A stretch of DNA of 64,000 nt from Pseudactinotalea suaedae (GCF_009733815.1 NZ_WNXY01000007.1:124001-188000); one strand, 5' to 3'; positions 1 through 8,915 are shown, numbered from the stretch's first letter. Numbers and translations: made by a program. The notes: generated by a model not told the origin, from the letters alone.

Positions 1-246
1 GACTGGGTCGCGGACTGGGGTAGGTCGGTCGGACCCTGCCTCGACGGCGGCGGCGCGTGGGAGTGCGTCGTCAACGACGCCTCGCGCACCCAGCTGCTGC
101 TGCCGATCGTCGCCGTGCTCGCCGCGTTCTCGCTGGCGCGCGGCGCCGGCGTCGAACGTCAGCAGGGTCGCGGCATCGGCTACCTGTACGCCCTGCTGGG
201 ATTCGCCGCCCTCGCCGTCGCGTGGTCCCTGGGAGCGGCGGCATGA
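1..246 (+). CDS. C-terminal fragment of a membrane protein (5' end outside window)
   Basis: Frame 1 is open from the first base and stops with TGA at 244-246, giving the last 81 residues of a protein that begins upstream. Two hydrophobic stretches (QLLLPIVAVLAAFSLARG and, at the C-terminus, YLYALLGFAALAVAWSLG) look like membrane helices joined by a short basic loop. Two cysteines lie in the polar segment before them. The stop overlaps the next gene's start (ATGA), so the two are probably translated together and may form one membrane unit. I do not recognise the family. The frame is inferred from the absence of stops and from this overlap. Confidence 0.6.
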   Translation, partial: DWVADWGRSVGPCLDGGGAWECVVNDASRTQLLLPIVAVLAAFSLARGAGVERQQGRGIGYLYALLGFAALAVAWSLGAAA

Positions 247-698
247 GCGTCTTCGACCCGTACAGCCAGAAGCAGCAGCCGGCGATGCCTGGCCTGAACA
301 CCGGCAGCCAGACGCAGGTCTCCACGATGGTCCCGGTCGACATCGACGGCATCCGCACCAACCGCTACCGGTCCGGCGCCCTCAGCGCCCTCGCACCGTT
401 CCTCGGCTACTGCAGCGTGGTCCTCGCGGCCGCGATGGGGCTCGCCGGCCTCGCCGGCCGCGCGCTGTGCCTCGAGGGCCGCCTCGATGCGGCCGTGTGC
501 GAGGCCGAGCCGAGCCAGCTGGTGCTCCTGCCTGCCGCGGTGCTGTTCTTCGGTCTCGTCTTCGCCACCATCGGTGGCAGCCTGGCCAAGAAGCGGCGCG
601 CGTCCGGCTCGCTGGTCGCCCTGGTGCTGGGCGTCGCGGCCCTCGTGCTCGCGACCCAGTGGTTCAGCACCACGCTGCTGGGCCTGCCCTTCCCCTAG
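243..698 (+). CDS. Small integral membrane protein, three predicted helices
   Basis: The product has 151 residues. The ATG at 243 is chosen because it overlaps the preceding stop by four bases. A more upstream in-frame start would produce an arginine-rich leader that is only the shadow of the preceding gene. The first ~45 residues are polar (MSVFDPYSQKQQPAMPG...). Predicted membrane helices lie at about 48-71, 92-114 and 121-141, with a KKRR positive patch between the last two that would face the cytoplasm. Two cysteines (about residues 76 and 86) lie in the loop after helix 1. No family recognised and no function assigned. It is the last gene of its transcription unit and faces mnmA across a repeat array. 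Confidence 0.7.
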   Translation: MSVFDPYSQKQQPAMPGLNTGSQTQVSTMVPVDIDGIRTNRYRSGALSALAPFLGYCSVVLAAAMGLAGLAGRALCLEGRLDAAVCEAEPSQLVLLPAAVLFFGLVFATIGGSLAKKRRASGSLVALVLGVAALVLATQWFSTTLLGLPFP

Positions 699-779
699 GC
701 GTGGCACGAGCGGGCCGGGCTGACTCCCGACCTCAGTCAGCGGCGGCGACCCGCTGGGTCCGTGCGGCCCGCGAGGAGC

Positions 780-919
780 GGTGAGTTAGCGCCCACCTCC
801 CGCAGGGAGCGGTGAGTTAGCGCCCACGTGCGGTCGTCGCGTGGGCGCTATCTCACCGCCGCTGCGGTCGGGTGGGCGCTATCTCACCGCCGCTGCGGTC
901 GCGTGGGCGCTAACTCACC
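780..919. repeat. Array A: five 17-bp words at 31-bp period, two forward and three inverted
   Basis: GGTGAGTTAGCGCCCAC occurs at 780-796 and 811-827. Its inverted form occurs at 841-857 and 872-888 (as GTGGGCGCTATCTCACC, one base changed) and at 903-919 (GTGGGCGCTAACTCACC, an exact reverse complement of the first two). Steps are 31, 30, 31 and 31 bp. The 13-14 bp spacers are themselves partly self-complementary (CTCCC-GCA-GGGAG at 797-809). The last copy covers the stop codon of mnmA (915-917). The array fills the gap between two converging genes. A transcript from either side could fold forward and inverted words into long hairpins, so bidirectional termination is the simplest role (inference). 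Confidence 0.9.
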
Positions 920-2057
920 GCGGCGCCCGGGAGAGCGAACCCCCGGAGCAGCCCACGCCGCCGCTACGAGCCCGTCGGGCGCTGGTGATGCTCGCCTGAC
1001 CGAGCACCCGGCTGCCGTGGTAGACCACGATCGACTGCCCGGCGGCGATGCCGCGCAACGGTGAGGCGAGCCGCGCGAGGAGAGCGCCGCCGTCGAGCTC
1101 GACATCGGCGGCGACCGGCTCCCCGTGCGCGCGCACCTGCACGGTCACGTCGGTCAGCGACGACGGGTCCTCACCGAGCCAGACCACGTCGCCCCCGACG
1201 ATCTCGTCGACGCTCAGCAGCGCGGCCGGGCCCACCACGACACGGTTCGCGGCCGGGTCGGTCTCGAGCACGTAGCGCGGCGCACCGTCGGCGGCCGGCA
1301 CCTGGATCCCGAGGCCCTTGCGCTGACCGACCGTGAAGCCGTAGGCACCCCGGTGGGACCCGACGACGGCGCCCGAGGTGTCGACGATCTCCCCCGGCCG
1401 CTCGCCCAGACGAGCGGACAGGAAGCCGCGCGTGTCGCCGTCGGCCACGAAGCAGATGTCGTAGGAGTCGGGCTTGGCCGAGACCGACAGGCCGCGGGCG
1501 GCCGCCTCGGCGCGCACCACGTCCTTGGACGCGACGTCGCCGAGCGGGAAGATCGAGCGCTCGAGCCGTGCACGTCCCATGACCGCGAGCACGTAGCTCT
1601 GGTCCTTGGCGAGGTCGACGGCGCGATGCAGCTCGCGCACCGTGCCAGCAGGCCCGGCGCGCTCGACGATCCGGGCGTAGTGACCGGTGCACACGGCGTC
1701 GAACCCCAGCGCCAGACCGCGGTCCAGCAGCGCCGCGAACTTGATGTGCTCGTTGCAGCGCACGCAGGGGTTGGGGGTGCGACCGGCCTCGTACTCGGAC
1801 AGGAAGTCCGCGACCACGGTCTCCTCGAACTCCTCCGAGAGGTCCCAGACGTAGTAGGGGATGCCGAGCACGTCGGCCGCGCGGCGGGCGTCGGAGGCGT
1901 CCTCGATCGAGCAGCAGCCGCGCGAGCCGTTGCGGTGCTGGGCGCGGCTGCGCGAGAGCGCCATGTGCACGCCGACGACCTCGTGCCCGGCGTCGACCGC
2001 CCGTGCGGCCGCGACCGCGGAGTCGACGCCGCCGGAGAGCGCGGCCAGCACCTTCAT
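915..2057 (-). CDS. mnmA: tRNA-specific 2-thiouridylase MnmA
   Basis: The 380-residue protein activates U34 of tRNA Lys/Glu/Gln by adenylation and replaces O2 with sulfur. The N-terminal PP-loop is SGGVDS (residues 8-13). The catalytic cysteines are seen as C98 (NPCVRCN) and C202 (YDICFVAD), matching the Cys pair of the family. The C-terminal ~130 residues form the usual beta-barrel region ([10 protein letters not shown] onwards). The ATG at 2057 overlaps the stop of the upstream cysteine desulfurase by four bases, so sulfur donor and user are co-translated. The final ~20 residues ([13 protein letters not shown]...) are low-complexity, and the stop lies inside the last word of repeat array A, so the extreme C-terminus may not be conserved. 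Confidence 0.95.
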   Translation of the reverse strand: MKVLAALSGGVDSAVAAARAVDAGHEVVGVHMALSRSRAQHRNGSRGCCSIEDASDARRAADVLGIPYYVWDLSEEFEETVVADFLSEYEAGRTPNPCVRCNEHIKFAALLDRGLALGFDAVCTGHYARIVERAGPAGTVRELHRAVDLAKDQSYVLAVMGRARLERSIFPLGDVASKDVVRAEAAARGLSVSAKPDSYDICFVADGDTRGFLSARLGERPGEIVDTSGAVVGSHRGAYGFTVGQRKGLGIQVPAADGAPRYVLETDPAANRVVVGPAALLSVDEIVGGDVVWLGEDPSSLTDVTVQVRAHGEPVAADVELDGGALLARLASPLRGIAAGQSIVVYHGSRVLGQASITSARRARSGGVGCSGGSLSRAPR

Positions 2058-3232
2058 CGCGCACCCACCCGACCCGCGGCGCGGGCGCGCTCGAGCACGG
2101 CCGGCAGGGTCGCGAGCGCGTGGTCGACGTCCGCGTCCGTCGAGGTCCACCCGAGCGTGAACCGGACGGCGGAGCGAGCCGTGCGCTGGTCCGCCCCCAT
2201 CGCGAGGAGCACGTGCGAGGGCTGCGTGACGCCGGCCGTGCAGGCCGAGCCCGACGACGCGGCGATGCCCGCGGCGTCCAGCCCGAACAGCACCGCGTCG
2301 GCGTCGGTGCCGGGGAAGGTCATCAGCAGGTGCCCGGGCAGCCGGTCGGCACCGGCGGAGCGCACGACCGCGTCCGGGACGGCCGCGAGCACGCCCGCCT
2401 GCAGCCGGTCCCGGAGGGTCGTCAGCCGCGCGTGCTCGGCGGCCTGCTCGGCGACCGCGATCCGGACGGCGATCGCGAGCGCCCGGGCGCCGGCGGCATC
2501 GAGGGTCCCGGAGCGGATGCCCCGCTCCTGGCCGCCGCCGTGCAGCACCGGCTGCAGGGCCGCGTCGCGGCGAGCGAGCAGCGCACCGGTCCCGACCGGG
2601 GCACCCAGCTTGTGGCCCGACAGCGCGAGCGTGGTCAGCCCGCTCGCGGCGAAGTCGACCGGGAGGTGGCCCACGGCCTGCACGGCGTCGCTGTGCACCG
2701 GCACCCCCGCAGCCGCGCACGCCGCTGCGACCTGCGGGATCGGCTGCACGGCGCCGGTCTCGTTGTTCGCCCACATGAGCGCCACGACGGCGGTGCGCTC
2801 CCCCGCCACGGCGAGGTACGCCGTCAGGGCGTCGAGATCCAGCACGCCCTGCTCGTCGACACCGAGCTCGGTCACCTCGGCCCCCTGGGCCGAGCCGAGC
2901 CAGTGCGCGGCATCGAGCACCGCAGGGTGCTCGACGGTGGAGATCGCCACCGCCCGCCGGGTCGCCGTCCCAGCCACCGCCGCGTGGAACGTACCGACGA
3001 CGGCGAGGTTGTCCGCCTCGGTCCCCCCTGCGGTGAAGATCACCTCGGTCGGATGGGCGCCGAGGTCGGCGGCGATCGACTCCCGCGACTCCTCGAGGAC
3101 GCGGCGCGCCTCCCGCCCCGGCCCGTGGACCGAGGAGGGGTTGCCGAGCCTGCGCAGGTCCTCGCCGTAGGCGGCCAGCACCTCGTCGCGGACGAGCGTG
3201 GTCGCCGCGTGGTCGAGGTAGGTCGCCGTCAC
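2054..3232 (-). CDS. Cysteine desulfurase (NifS/IscS family)
   Basis: This PLP enzyme of 392 residues converts cysteine to alanine and passes a persulfide to acceptors. The N-terminal YLDHAATT is the family signature. The PLP lysine is K208 in SGHKLG, and the sulfur-accepting cysteine is C331 in SSGSACTAG. The neighbour mnmA, overlapping by four bases downstream, makes tRNA thiolation its most likely job, although it may also serve Fe-S assembly. The start is GTG at 3232. A TACACT hexamer at 3241-3246 on the minus strand ends eight bases before it, suggesting a very short or absent leader. Length and motifs are normal for the family. Confidence 0.93.
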   Translation of the reverse strand: MTATYLDHAATTLVRDEVLAAYGEDLRRLGNPSSVHGPGREARRVLEESRESIAADLGAHPTEVIFTAGGTEADNLAVVGTFHAAVAGTATRRAVAISTVEHPAVLDAAHWLGSAQGAEVTELGVDEQGVLDLDALTAYLAVAGERTAVVALMWANNETGAVQPIPQVAAACAAAGVPVHSDAVQAVGHLPVDFAASGLTTLALSGHKLGAPVGTGALLARRDAALQPVLHGGGQERGIRSGTLDAAGARALAIAVRIAVAEQAAEHARLTTLRDRLQAGVLAAVPDAVVRSAGADRLPGHLLMTFPGTDADAVLFGLDAAGIAASSGSACTAGVTQPSHVLLAMGADQRTARSAVRFTLGWTSTDADVDHALATLPAVLERARAAGRVGAR

Positions 3233-3297
3233 GACGTACGAGTGTAGGCGGGCGTGGTCCAGCGAGCCTGCGAGCGCTGCGGCCCGGCATCGGTGGC

Positions 3298-3303
3298 TAC
3301 CCT
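3298..3303 (+). promoter_or_regulatory. -10 box for a leaderless transcript
   Basis: TACCCT fits the actinobacterial TAnnnT -10 pattern and ends seven bases before the ATG at 3311. That places the transcription start on or beside the start codon. It supports 3311 as the true start of the propeller protein and argues against a more upstream in-frame start at 3254. No convincing -35 box is seen. Confidence 0.5.
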
Positions 3304-3310
3304 GCCCGTG

Positions 3311-4870
3311 ATGAGCAGCCCCGACGATGCCCGGTTCCGGCCGGGTGGCCCTACCCCCGACGACGACGACGTCGGTGCGGGGTACAGGGAGGCGCCGCTC
3401 CCGAGGAGCTCGGCTCCACCGCCGTACGGCGCGATCGAGGAGGCGCCGGCCCCACCGCCGCGCTCCACGCCGACCATCCCGTCGCCCTCCACGCCGACCA
3501 TTCCGCCGCAGCCGCGCACCCCCCGTCGTCCCCGCTCCGCCCTGCTGGCCGCGGCGGTGGTCGTGCTGCTCGGGGGCGCCGCGCTGATCGCCTCGGTGAC
3601 CGAGGGGAGCGACGACGACGATGCCCCGACCGGCGGCTGGACCACGACCTCGGGCATGCCCCAGACCTGGTCCGTGACACCGGCGGATCTCAGCTCCGCG
3701 CCGTCAGGGAGCACGGAGTTCGTCAGGAACCCCGACGGGGCGTTCACCGGGCCGCGGATGATCACCGGAGACACCGCCTGGGTGATCGCCTGGACCACGG
3801 GTGACTCCGTCACCTCCGGCCTCGCTGCGATCGACCCCGCCAGCGGCGCGGTGCTCTGGGATCGCCCGCTCGCCAGGGTGGTCTGCGCGGACCAGCAGGT
3901 CGACGGCGCCCTGCTGTGTCTCGCGCTCGACGGTGACACCTGGGTCTATCACCGCATCGACGCGACGACGGGTGCTGACCTGGCCACGGCCGCGACCACG
4001 CTCGAGAACGTCCAGACGGTGCACGCCGGTGGCGAGGGCCTCGTCGTCATCGGCTCTGCCGAGCCGGCGCCGCACGCTCAGCTGTCCGGTCTCGGGCCGG
4101 ACGGGACGCTGCTGTGGAGCTTCGACGTCGCGACGACCGAGAACGCCGATCTGTTGTTCACCTCCGTGTACGACTCGGCGGGCGCACCCGTCCTGGAACG
4201 CCCCCGCTGGCGCGATCTCGACGGCGGCCTCGTCATGCTCTGGTCCACCCCGGGCGTCGCGATCATCGACCCCGGCACGGGCGCGACGTTCGTCCACGAG
4301 TGCCGTGCCGCGACCCCCATGGGCGACCACTACTACTGCCAGGTGGGCGAGGACCTGCACCGCTACGCCCTCGACGGCTCGCTGAGCTGGTCGAGCCCGG
4401 GCCTGCGCCCCGCGGTCCCCGAGGACGCCTCCGACTCCCGCCTGGTCGCCCTCGGCGAGCCCACGACCAACAGGTTCGAGGTGGTGGCGCTCGACCAGCA
4501 GACCGGTCAGATCGTCGGCGACCCCACCTACCGGTTCGACCAGCAGCCCGGGATGTGGACCGGGATCATCCTGCCGCCCACGGTCAGCGCCGAGCCCGAC
4601 GCCACCTTCGTCGTGGGCGACTCCACGCTGATCGCGCTCGACCCCGAGACCAGCACCCTGCTGTGGACCCTGCCCCATGACCACACCTACGTGGGTGACA
4701 TCGTGCAGATCGGCGATGTCGCCGTGGTCGACACCGGCGACGCCCTGGGGCTCGACCTCGCCACCGGGCGCGTCCTGTGGGAACACCCCACCATCGGCGA
4801 CCTCAGCCGCGTCGGCGACGCCCTGGTGTCCACGACCAGCACAGACATCATCCTGCTCGAGATGCCCTGA
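3311..4870 (+). CDS. Membrane-anchored PQQ-like beta-propeller protein
   Basis: The 519-residue protein begins with a proline-rich cytoplasmic region (1-70) containing a tandem STPTIPSP/STPTIPPQ repeat. One membrane helix follows (about 76-96, SALLAAAVVVLLGGAALIAS), then an acidic linker and a large extracytoplasmic domain. That domain carries recurring blades of the PQQ-like type: AIDPASGAVLWDRPL, IDATTGADLA, GLGPDGTLLWSF, ALDPETSTLLWTL and GLDLATGRVLWEHP. Such domains usually serve as protein- or ligand-binding scaffolds. None of the residues of a quinoprotein dehydrogenase active site are evident, so an enzymatic role is not claimed. It stands alone and converges on the next operon with a gap of only 33 bp. 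The start is chosen from the -10 box seven bases upstream. Confidence 0.8.
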   Translation: MSSPDDARFRPGGPTPDDDDVGAGYREAPLPRSSAPPPYGAIEEAPAPPPRSTPTIPSPSTPTIPPQPRTPRRPRSALLAAAVVVLLGGAALIASVTEGSDDDDAPTGGWTTTSGMPQTWSVTPADLSSAPSGSTEFVRNPDGAFTGPRMITGDTAWVIAWTTGDSVTSGLAAIDPASGAVLWDRPLARVVCADQQVDGALLCLALDGDTWVYHRIDATTGADLATAATTLENVQTVHAGGEGLVVIGSAEPAPHAQLSGLGPDGTLLWSFDVATTENADLLFTSVYDSAGAPVLERPRWRDLDGGLVMLWSTPGVAIIDPGTGATFVHECRAATPMGDHYYCQVGEDLHRYALDGSLSWSSPGLRPAVPEDASDSRLVALGEPTTNRFEVVALDQQTGQIVGDPTYRFDQQPGMWTGIILPPTVSAEPDATFVVGDSTLIALDPETSTLLWTLPHDHTYVGDIVQIGDVAVVDTGDALGLDLATGRVLWEHPTIGDLSRVGDALVSTTSTDIILLEMP

Positions 4871-4903
4871 GCCACGCACCCGGTCAGCTCAGAGCGGCGG
4901 CCC

Positions 4904-5845
4904 TCAGTAGCCCTGCTCCTTGTCGACGACGTTGAGCAACGGCAGCCCGCGGGCGAACCGGCGCAGGTTCTCCAGCATGATCTCGACGCCGCGGCGAGCC
5001 GTCCCTGGTGTCGTCGCTGCGTTGTGAGGGGTCACGATGACGTTCGGGAGGTCCCAGAACGGGCTGTCAGGAGGCAGCGGCTCGATGCTGTGGGCGTCGA
5101 GGCCGGCGCCGGCGATGCCGCCCGACCGGAGCGCCTCGAGCAGCGCGTCGTCGTCCGCCACGCCACCGCGGGAGATGCAGACGTAGAAGCAGTGGGAGGG
5201 CATGGCGGCGAACTCGGCCGCACCGAGCATGCCCAAGGTGGCGGGCGTCCTCGGTGTCGTCACCACCACGAAGTCGCTCTGCGCGAGCATCTCGTGGAGC
5301 CGGTCGTGGGTGAAGATCTCGTCCACCCCTGCCACTCCACCGGCGCGTCGGCGCAGCCCCAGCGTGCGCATCCCGAACGCCTTGGCCTTGCGCGCCAGGT
5401 CCCCGCCGGCGTTGCCCAGGCCGATGATCGCGACGGTCCGGCCCCACAGCTCCCCGTGCACGTGCCGGTCCCAACGCCGATCACGCTGCGCCTCGACCCA
5501 CCGCACGGCGTCCCGGTCGAGCATCAGCATCATCATGATCGCGTGCTCGGCCAGCGGCACGCCGCCGTTGCCTGCGCTGCTGGTCAGCACCACGGGACTG
5601 GTCCGCATCGCCTCGTGCAGCTGGGTGTCCGGGCCGGCGATCCAGCTGTGCACCCACTCCAGCTCGCGGGCCGCCGCCAGGTGCCGCGGCTCGACGGGCC
5701 CGACGATCCCCCGTGCCTGCCCGAGCTCCTCGGCCGCGTCGTCGACGTGACCGACGACGCGGACGCGATACGGGGCCGCCGCCACCTCGGCGGCTGCCAC
5801 GTCCTCGTCGTCGAGATCGGCGGCGATGACGACGAGGTCAGCCAT
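4904..5845 (-). CDS. D-2-hydroxyacid dehydrogenase
   Basis: This NAD(P)-dependent oxidoreductase has 313 residues. It has the glycine-rich motif GLGNAG (142-147) and the catalytic triad of the family: R226 (ISRGG), E255 (IEPLP) and H274 (TPHNAA). Proteins of this type reduce 2-oxoacids such as glyoxylate or hydroxypyruvate, or act on larger sugar acids. The substrate cannot be read from sequence. It is the last gene of the leftward sugar-acid operon, and its start overlaps the end of the dehydratase gene by eight bases. In that setting it may interconvert a 2-keto acid released from the dehydratase product, or act as a hydroxypyruvate reductase feeding the neighbouring glycerate kinase (inference). 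Confidence 0.9.
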   Translation of the reverse strand: MADLVVIAADLDDEDVAAAEVAAAPYRVRVVGHVDDAAEELGQARGIVGPVEPRHLAAARELEWVHSWIAGPDTQLHEAMRTSPVVLTSSAGNGGVPLAEHAIMMMLMLDRDAVRWVEAQRDRRWDRHVHGELWGRTVAIIGLGNAGGDLARKAKAFGMRTLGLRRRAGGVAGVDEIFTHDRLHEMLAQSDFVVVTTPRTPATLGMLGAAEFAAMPSHCFYVCISRGGVADDDALLEALRSGGIAGAGLDAHSIEPLPPDSPFWDLPNVIVTPHNAATTPGTARRGVEIMLENLRRFARGLPLLNVVDKEQGY

Positions 5846-7013
5846 CGCTCTTGTACGTCCTCACCTCGGCGTTGGAGGCCAGGATGCGGTCCCAGTCGTA
5901 CGTGACACCGAGACCAGGCCCGGTCGGCACCGCGACGCACCCGTCCTCTCCGACGGCCGACAGGTCCTCGGCGTAGTCGTCGCCGGCGTAGACGTGGGGG
6001 TGGAGCGGGTTGCCCGAGGCTGGGTCCAGCAGCCCGAGCTCGTAGTAGTTCGTGTTCCGTATCGCTGCCATGCAGTGCCGCTGCGCCGGGCCCGAGGCGT
6101 GCACCTCCATGTCGATGCCGATCGCCTCGGCGGCGTGAGCGGTCTTCATGACACCGGTGATCCCCATGTCGAGCTCGGGGTCGGCACGCAGGAAGTCGGT
6201 CGCCCCCTGGATCGCGAGCTCGACCCGCTGCTCGAGGCCACGGACGAACTCGGTCAGCAGCAGCGGGGTCCGCACCCGCTGCCGGAGGATCTGGTGACCC
6301 AGCCGGGCGTCGTCCCGCATCGGGTCCTCCCACCAGAAGGCTCCCACCTCGTCGCAGGCCGCCCCCAGCTTCAGCGCGTCGGCGAGCGTGGGTAGTCCCT
6401 TGCCGGGGTCGGTCATCACGTCGCTGCGGCCGGCCGACCCTTCGGCGGCTGCCTGCAGTGCGGCGATCTCGTCCTTGACCTTGCCGGTTCCTGGACCGTG
6501 GATCTTGTAGCCCGGGATCCCGGCGGACGCACAGGCGTCCGCGTAGTCGCGGTAGCTCTCCGGCGTCCCCAGCGCACCGAGCCCGTGACCGCCGCCCACC
6601 GTCGAGACATAGGCCGGAAGTCGCTCGCGGAACTGACCCAGCAAGGCTGCGATCGGCTGCCCGCTGCAGTGACCCATCGCGTCCCACAGGGCGATGTCGA
6701 TCGCGCCGTAGCCGATCCGGTCGGTCTTGGCCAGGTTCCGGTTCACCTGGTCCCAGAACCGCTCACGATGGGCGAGCGGCCTGCCCAGGATCGTCTTGAC
6801 GCAGGCGTCGACCTGCCCGACCGCCATCGGCGGTGCGCTCCAGAGCGTGACGTAGGAGCCTTCGACGCCGTCGGAGGTCCGGATCCGGACGCCGAACCGC
6901 CGCGTCGTTCGGGTCGGATGGTGGGAGCCGCCGAGCTGCTCCCCTGACGCCGCGTAGCGGTAGGCGACCGTGTGGTCGAAGGAGATGACGTCGACCTCGG
7001 TGATCGTGGACAT
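5838..7013 (-). CDS. Mandelate racemase / muconate lactonizing (enolase superfamily) protein, probable sugar-acid dehydratase
   Basis: The protein has 391 residues with an N-terminal capping domain and a C-terminal barrel. Metal-ligand candidates are D202 (MTDPGKG), E229 (FWWEDP) and E255 (LLTEF). Candidate acid/base residues are K170 (GYKIHG) and H305 (EVHASGP). This layout resembles acid-sugar dehydratases of the superfamily more than the racemases, but the exact substrate cannot be assigned. It lies after the importer permeases and overlaps the D-2-hydroxyacid dehydrogenase by eight bases. The ATG at 7013 has AGGAAAGGA upstream. This ribosome site partly falls in a short hairpin (TGGTCC at 7015-7020 with GGACCA at 7031-7036), which could couple its translation to the preceding gene. 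Confidence 0.85.
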   Translation of the reverse strand: MSTITEVDVISFDHTVAYRYAASGEQLGGSHHPTRTTRRFGVRIRTSDGVEGSYVTLWSAPPMAVGQVDACVKTILGRPLAHRERFWDQVNRNLAKTDRIGYGAIDIALWDAMGHCSGQPIAALLGQFRERLPAYVSTVGGGHGLGALGTPESYRDYADACASAGIPGYKIHGPGTGKVKDEIAALQAAAEGSAGRSDVMTDPGKGLPTLADALKLGAACDEVGAFWWEDPMRDDARLGHQILRQRVRTPLLLTEFVRGLEQRVELAIQGATDFLRADPELDMGITGVMKTAHAAEAIGIDMEVHASGPAQRHCMAAIRNTNYYELGLLDPASGNPLHPHVYAGDDYAEDLSAVGEDGCVAVPTGPGLGVTYDWDRILASNAEVRTYKSDG

Positions 7014-7039
7014 GTGGTCCTTTCCTAGCGGGACCAGGA

Positions 7040-7948
7040 CTACTTGAGCCCGGTCGTGGCGATGCCTTGGACAAGCGTTCGCTGGGCGAACAGGAAGACG
7101 AAGAACACCGGCACCAGCGACAGGACCGACATCGCGAACAGCGCGCCGTAGTTGCGCAGCCCGGTGGAGTCCTGGAAGGCGCTGAGCCCCATCGGCACGG
7201 TGTACATGTCCGGTGAGTTCAGGTACAGCAGCGGTGTGAAGAAGTCGTTCCACGTCCATATGAAGGTGAACACCGCCGTCACACCGATCGCGGGCATGCA
7301 CAGCGGCAGGATCACGCTCCAGAAGGTCCGGAACGGACCGCACCCGTCGATGGCGGCCGCGTCATCGAGCGTCGTCGGCAGGCCGCGCATGAACTGCACC
7401 ATCAGGAAGACGAAGAAGGCCTCGACAGCCAGGAACTTCGGGAGGATCAGCGGCACGTAGGTGTCGATCAGACCGAGCTGATGGAAGATAATGTACTGCG
7501 GCACGATCGTGACGTGGAACGGCAGCATGATCGTCGACATCATCAGGCCGAAGAGCGGGCCTCGCAGCCTGAACTGCAGCCGCGCGAAAGCGTAGGCCGC
7601 CAGCGTGCAGGAGATCAGGTTCCCCGCGATGCAGGCGAGCGCGACGACCATCGAGTTCAGCATGAAGCGCCCGAACGTGACCCGGAGCGACCCCCAACCG
7701 GTGAGGTAGTTCTCCAGCGTGAAGGACGGCGAGGCGTCCGGGTTGAAGATGTCGGCGTTGGAGATGAAGGACCGCGTCAGCATCCACACCAACGGGTAGA
7801 TCATGATCAGGCCGAACCCGATCAGCAGCAGGTGCTTCCACCCCGACGACCCGGCCCATCCCAGCGCCTGGCGCAGCAGCGACGGGTGACGCGATCGATC
7901 CGGACCGGTGGTTGTCCGGACGGCGTCGGTCTCGAGCTCAGCTCTCAT
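7040..7948 (-). CDS. Carbohydrate ABC transporter permease (CUT1, MalG-like)
   Basis: This inner-membrane permease has 302 residues and six predicted helices; the first is LLLIGFGLIMIYPLVWML. The ATPase-contacting EAA loop is seen as DDAAAIDGCGPFRTFWSVILPL, in which the usual EAA begins DAA. It pairs with the preceding permease, with which it overlaps by 11 bases. The cluster has no ATP-binding subunit, so a shared MsmK/UgpC-type ATPase encoded elsewhere is expected, as is common in actinobacteria. The substrate is probably the sugar acid or oligosaccharide handled by the flanking enzymes. Confidence 0.92.
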   Translation of the reverse strand: MRAELETDAVRTTTGPDRSRHPSLLRQALGWAGSSGWKHLLLIGFGLIMIYPLVWMLTRSFISNADIFNPDASPSFTLENYLTGWGSLRVTFGRFMLNSMVVALACIAGNLISCTLAAYAFARLQFRLRGPLFGLMMSTIMLPFHVTIVPQYIIFHQLGLIDTYVPLILPKFLAVEAFFVFLMVQFMRGLPTTLDDAAAIDGCGPFRTFWSVILPLCMPAIGVTAVFTFIWTWNDFFTPLLYLNSPDMYTVPMGLSAFQDSTGLRNYGALFAMSVLSLVPVFFVFLFAQRTLVQGIATTGLK

Positions 7949-8858
7949 AGTGGACCCAATACTTGGCGCCGACGAAGTTCAGCGCGGTGAAGAACCCGAT
8001 GACGGCGAACAGCACCCAGGCGAGCGCGCTCGCGTAACCCATCTCGAACTTCTGGAAGCCCGCCTGGAACAGGTACAGGGTGTAGAAAAGCGTCGAGTTC
8101 GCGGGTCCACCGCTCCCGGAGGAGACGATGTAGGCGCCCGTGAACGCCTGGAACGACCCGATCAGCTGCAGCACCAAGTTGAAGAAGATGACGGGCGAGA
8201 GCAGCGGCACGGTGATCGAGAAGAACCGCCGCACGCGACCCGCGCCGTCGACCGCTGCCGCCTCGAGCAGCTCGGTCGGGATCTGGCGCAGCCCGGCGAG
8301 GAAGATCACCATCGGTGACCCGAAGGTCCAGACGTTGAGGATCATCAGCGTCGACAACGCGTGCTGGGGGTCGGAGATCCATGAGCCCATCTGGATGCCG
8401 AAGCGTCCGGCGAGCTCGGGAACCAGCCCGTCGGTGGCGAACAGCTGCCGCCACAGCACCGCGACCGCGACGCTGCCTCCCAGCAGGGACGGCAGGTAGT
8501 ACACCGAGCGGTACAGCGGCAGTCCCCGCACCCCCCTGTTGAGCACGAGGGCGATCGCCAGCGCGAACACCAGCTGCAGCGGGACCGAGATGAAGACGTA
8601 CCTGGCGGTCACCAGCGAGGCGGCGTGGAACGAGCTGTCGGTGATCATCCGCTCGTAGTTCGCGGCCCCGATCCAGGACGGTGTCCCGCCCAGCCGGTAG
8701 CTCGTGAACGAGAGGTAGAAGGAGGCGATCATCGGCACCGCGGTGATCCCGATGATGCCGATGAACCAGGGCAGCAGGAAAACGTAGGCGGCCCGAGACG
8801 GACGGCCCCGCGGCTGCGTCCGCGCTGTCCGGCGCATCCGTGTCGGTGACAGGCTCAC
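7938..8858 (-). CDS. Carbohydrate ABC transporter permease (CUT1, MalF/UgpA-like)
   Basis: The permease has 306 residues. The GTG start at 8858 is preferred because AGGAAGGAG lies directly before it (about 8862-8869). A longer frame to 8903 would run through a strong hairpin. Six membrane helices are predicted, starting with AAYVFLLPWFIGIIGITAV. The EAA-type loop is LLEAAAVDGAGRVRRFFSITVPLL. It forms the heterodimeric channel with the overlapping downstream permease. Its ribosome site follows immediately after the 17-bp stem at 8872-8915, so its expression is probably set apart from that of the two upstream genes. Confidence 0.9.
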   Translation of the reverse strand: MSLSPTRMRRTARTQPRGRPSRAAYVFLLPWFIGIIGITAVPMIASFYLSFTSYRLGGTPSWIGAANYERMITDSSFHAASLVTARYVFISVPLQLVFALAIALVLNRGVRGLPLYRSVYYLPSLLGGSVAVAVLWRQLFATDGLVPELAGRFGIQMGSWISDPQHALSTLMILNVWTFGSPMVIFLAGLRQIPTELLEAAAVDGAGRVRRFFSITVPLLSPVIFFNLVLQLIGSFQAFTGAYIVSSGSGGPANSTLFYTLYLFQAGFQKFEMGYASALAWVLFAVIGFFTALNFVGAKYWVHYES

Positions 8859-8871
8859 GACGCTCCTTCCT

Positions 8872-8915
8872 CGATGCCTGCACGTGCCCGCGGCAGGCGG
8901 CACGTGCAGGCATCG
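8872..8915 (-). terminator. Intercistronic 17-bp stem-loop before the first permease
   Basis: A perfect inverted repeat (8872-8888 with 8899-8915, arms containing ATGCCTGCACGTGCC) encloses a 10-base loop. On the mRNA it lies after the barrel gene and just before the permease's Shine-Dalgarno. There is no U-run. It could act as a partial terminator, an mRNA 3'-end stabiliser for the upstream binding-protein message, or both. Such hairpins commonly separate abundant binding proteins from low-level permeases. Confidence 0.8.

Noticed and set aside
780-919. CRISPR array
   Set aside because: Repeats are 17 bp, spacers only 13-14 bp and nearly identical, orientation is mixed, and no cas genes are present.
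1125-3170. 681-residue open frame on the plus strand across mnmA and the cysteine desulfurase
   Set aside because: Antisense shadow produced by GC-rich third codon positions. Composition is Arg/His/Gly-rich without domains, and the minus-strand genes have all catalytic motifs.
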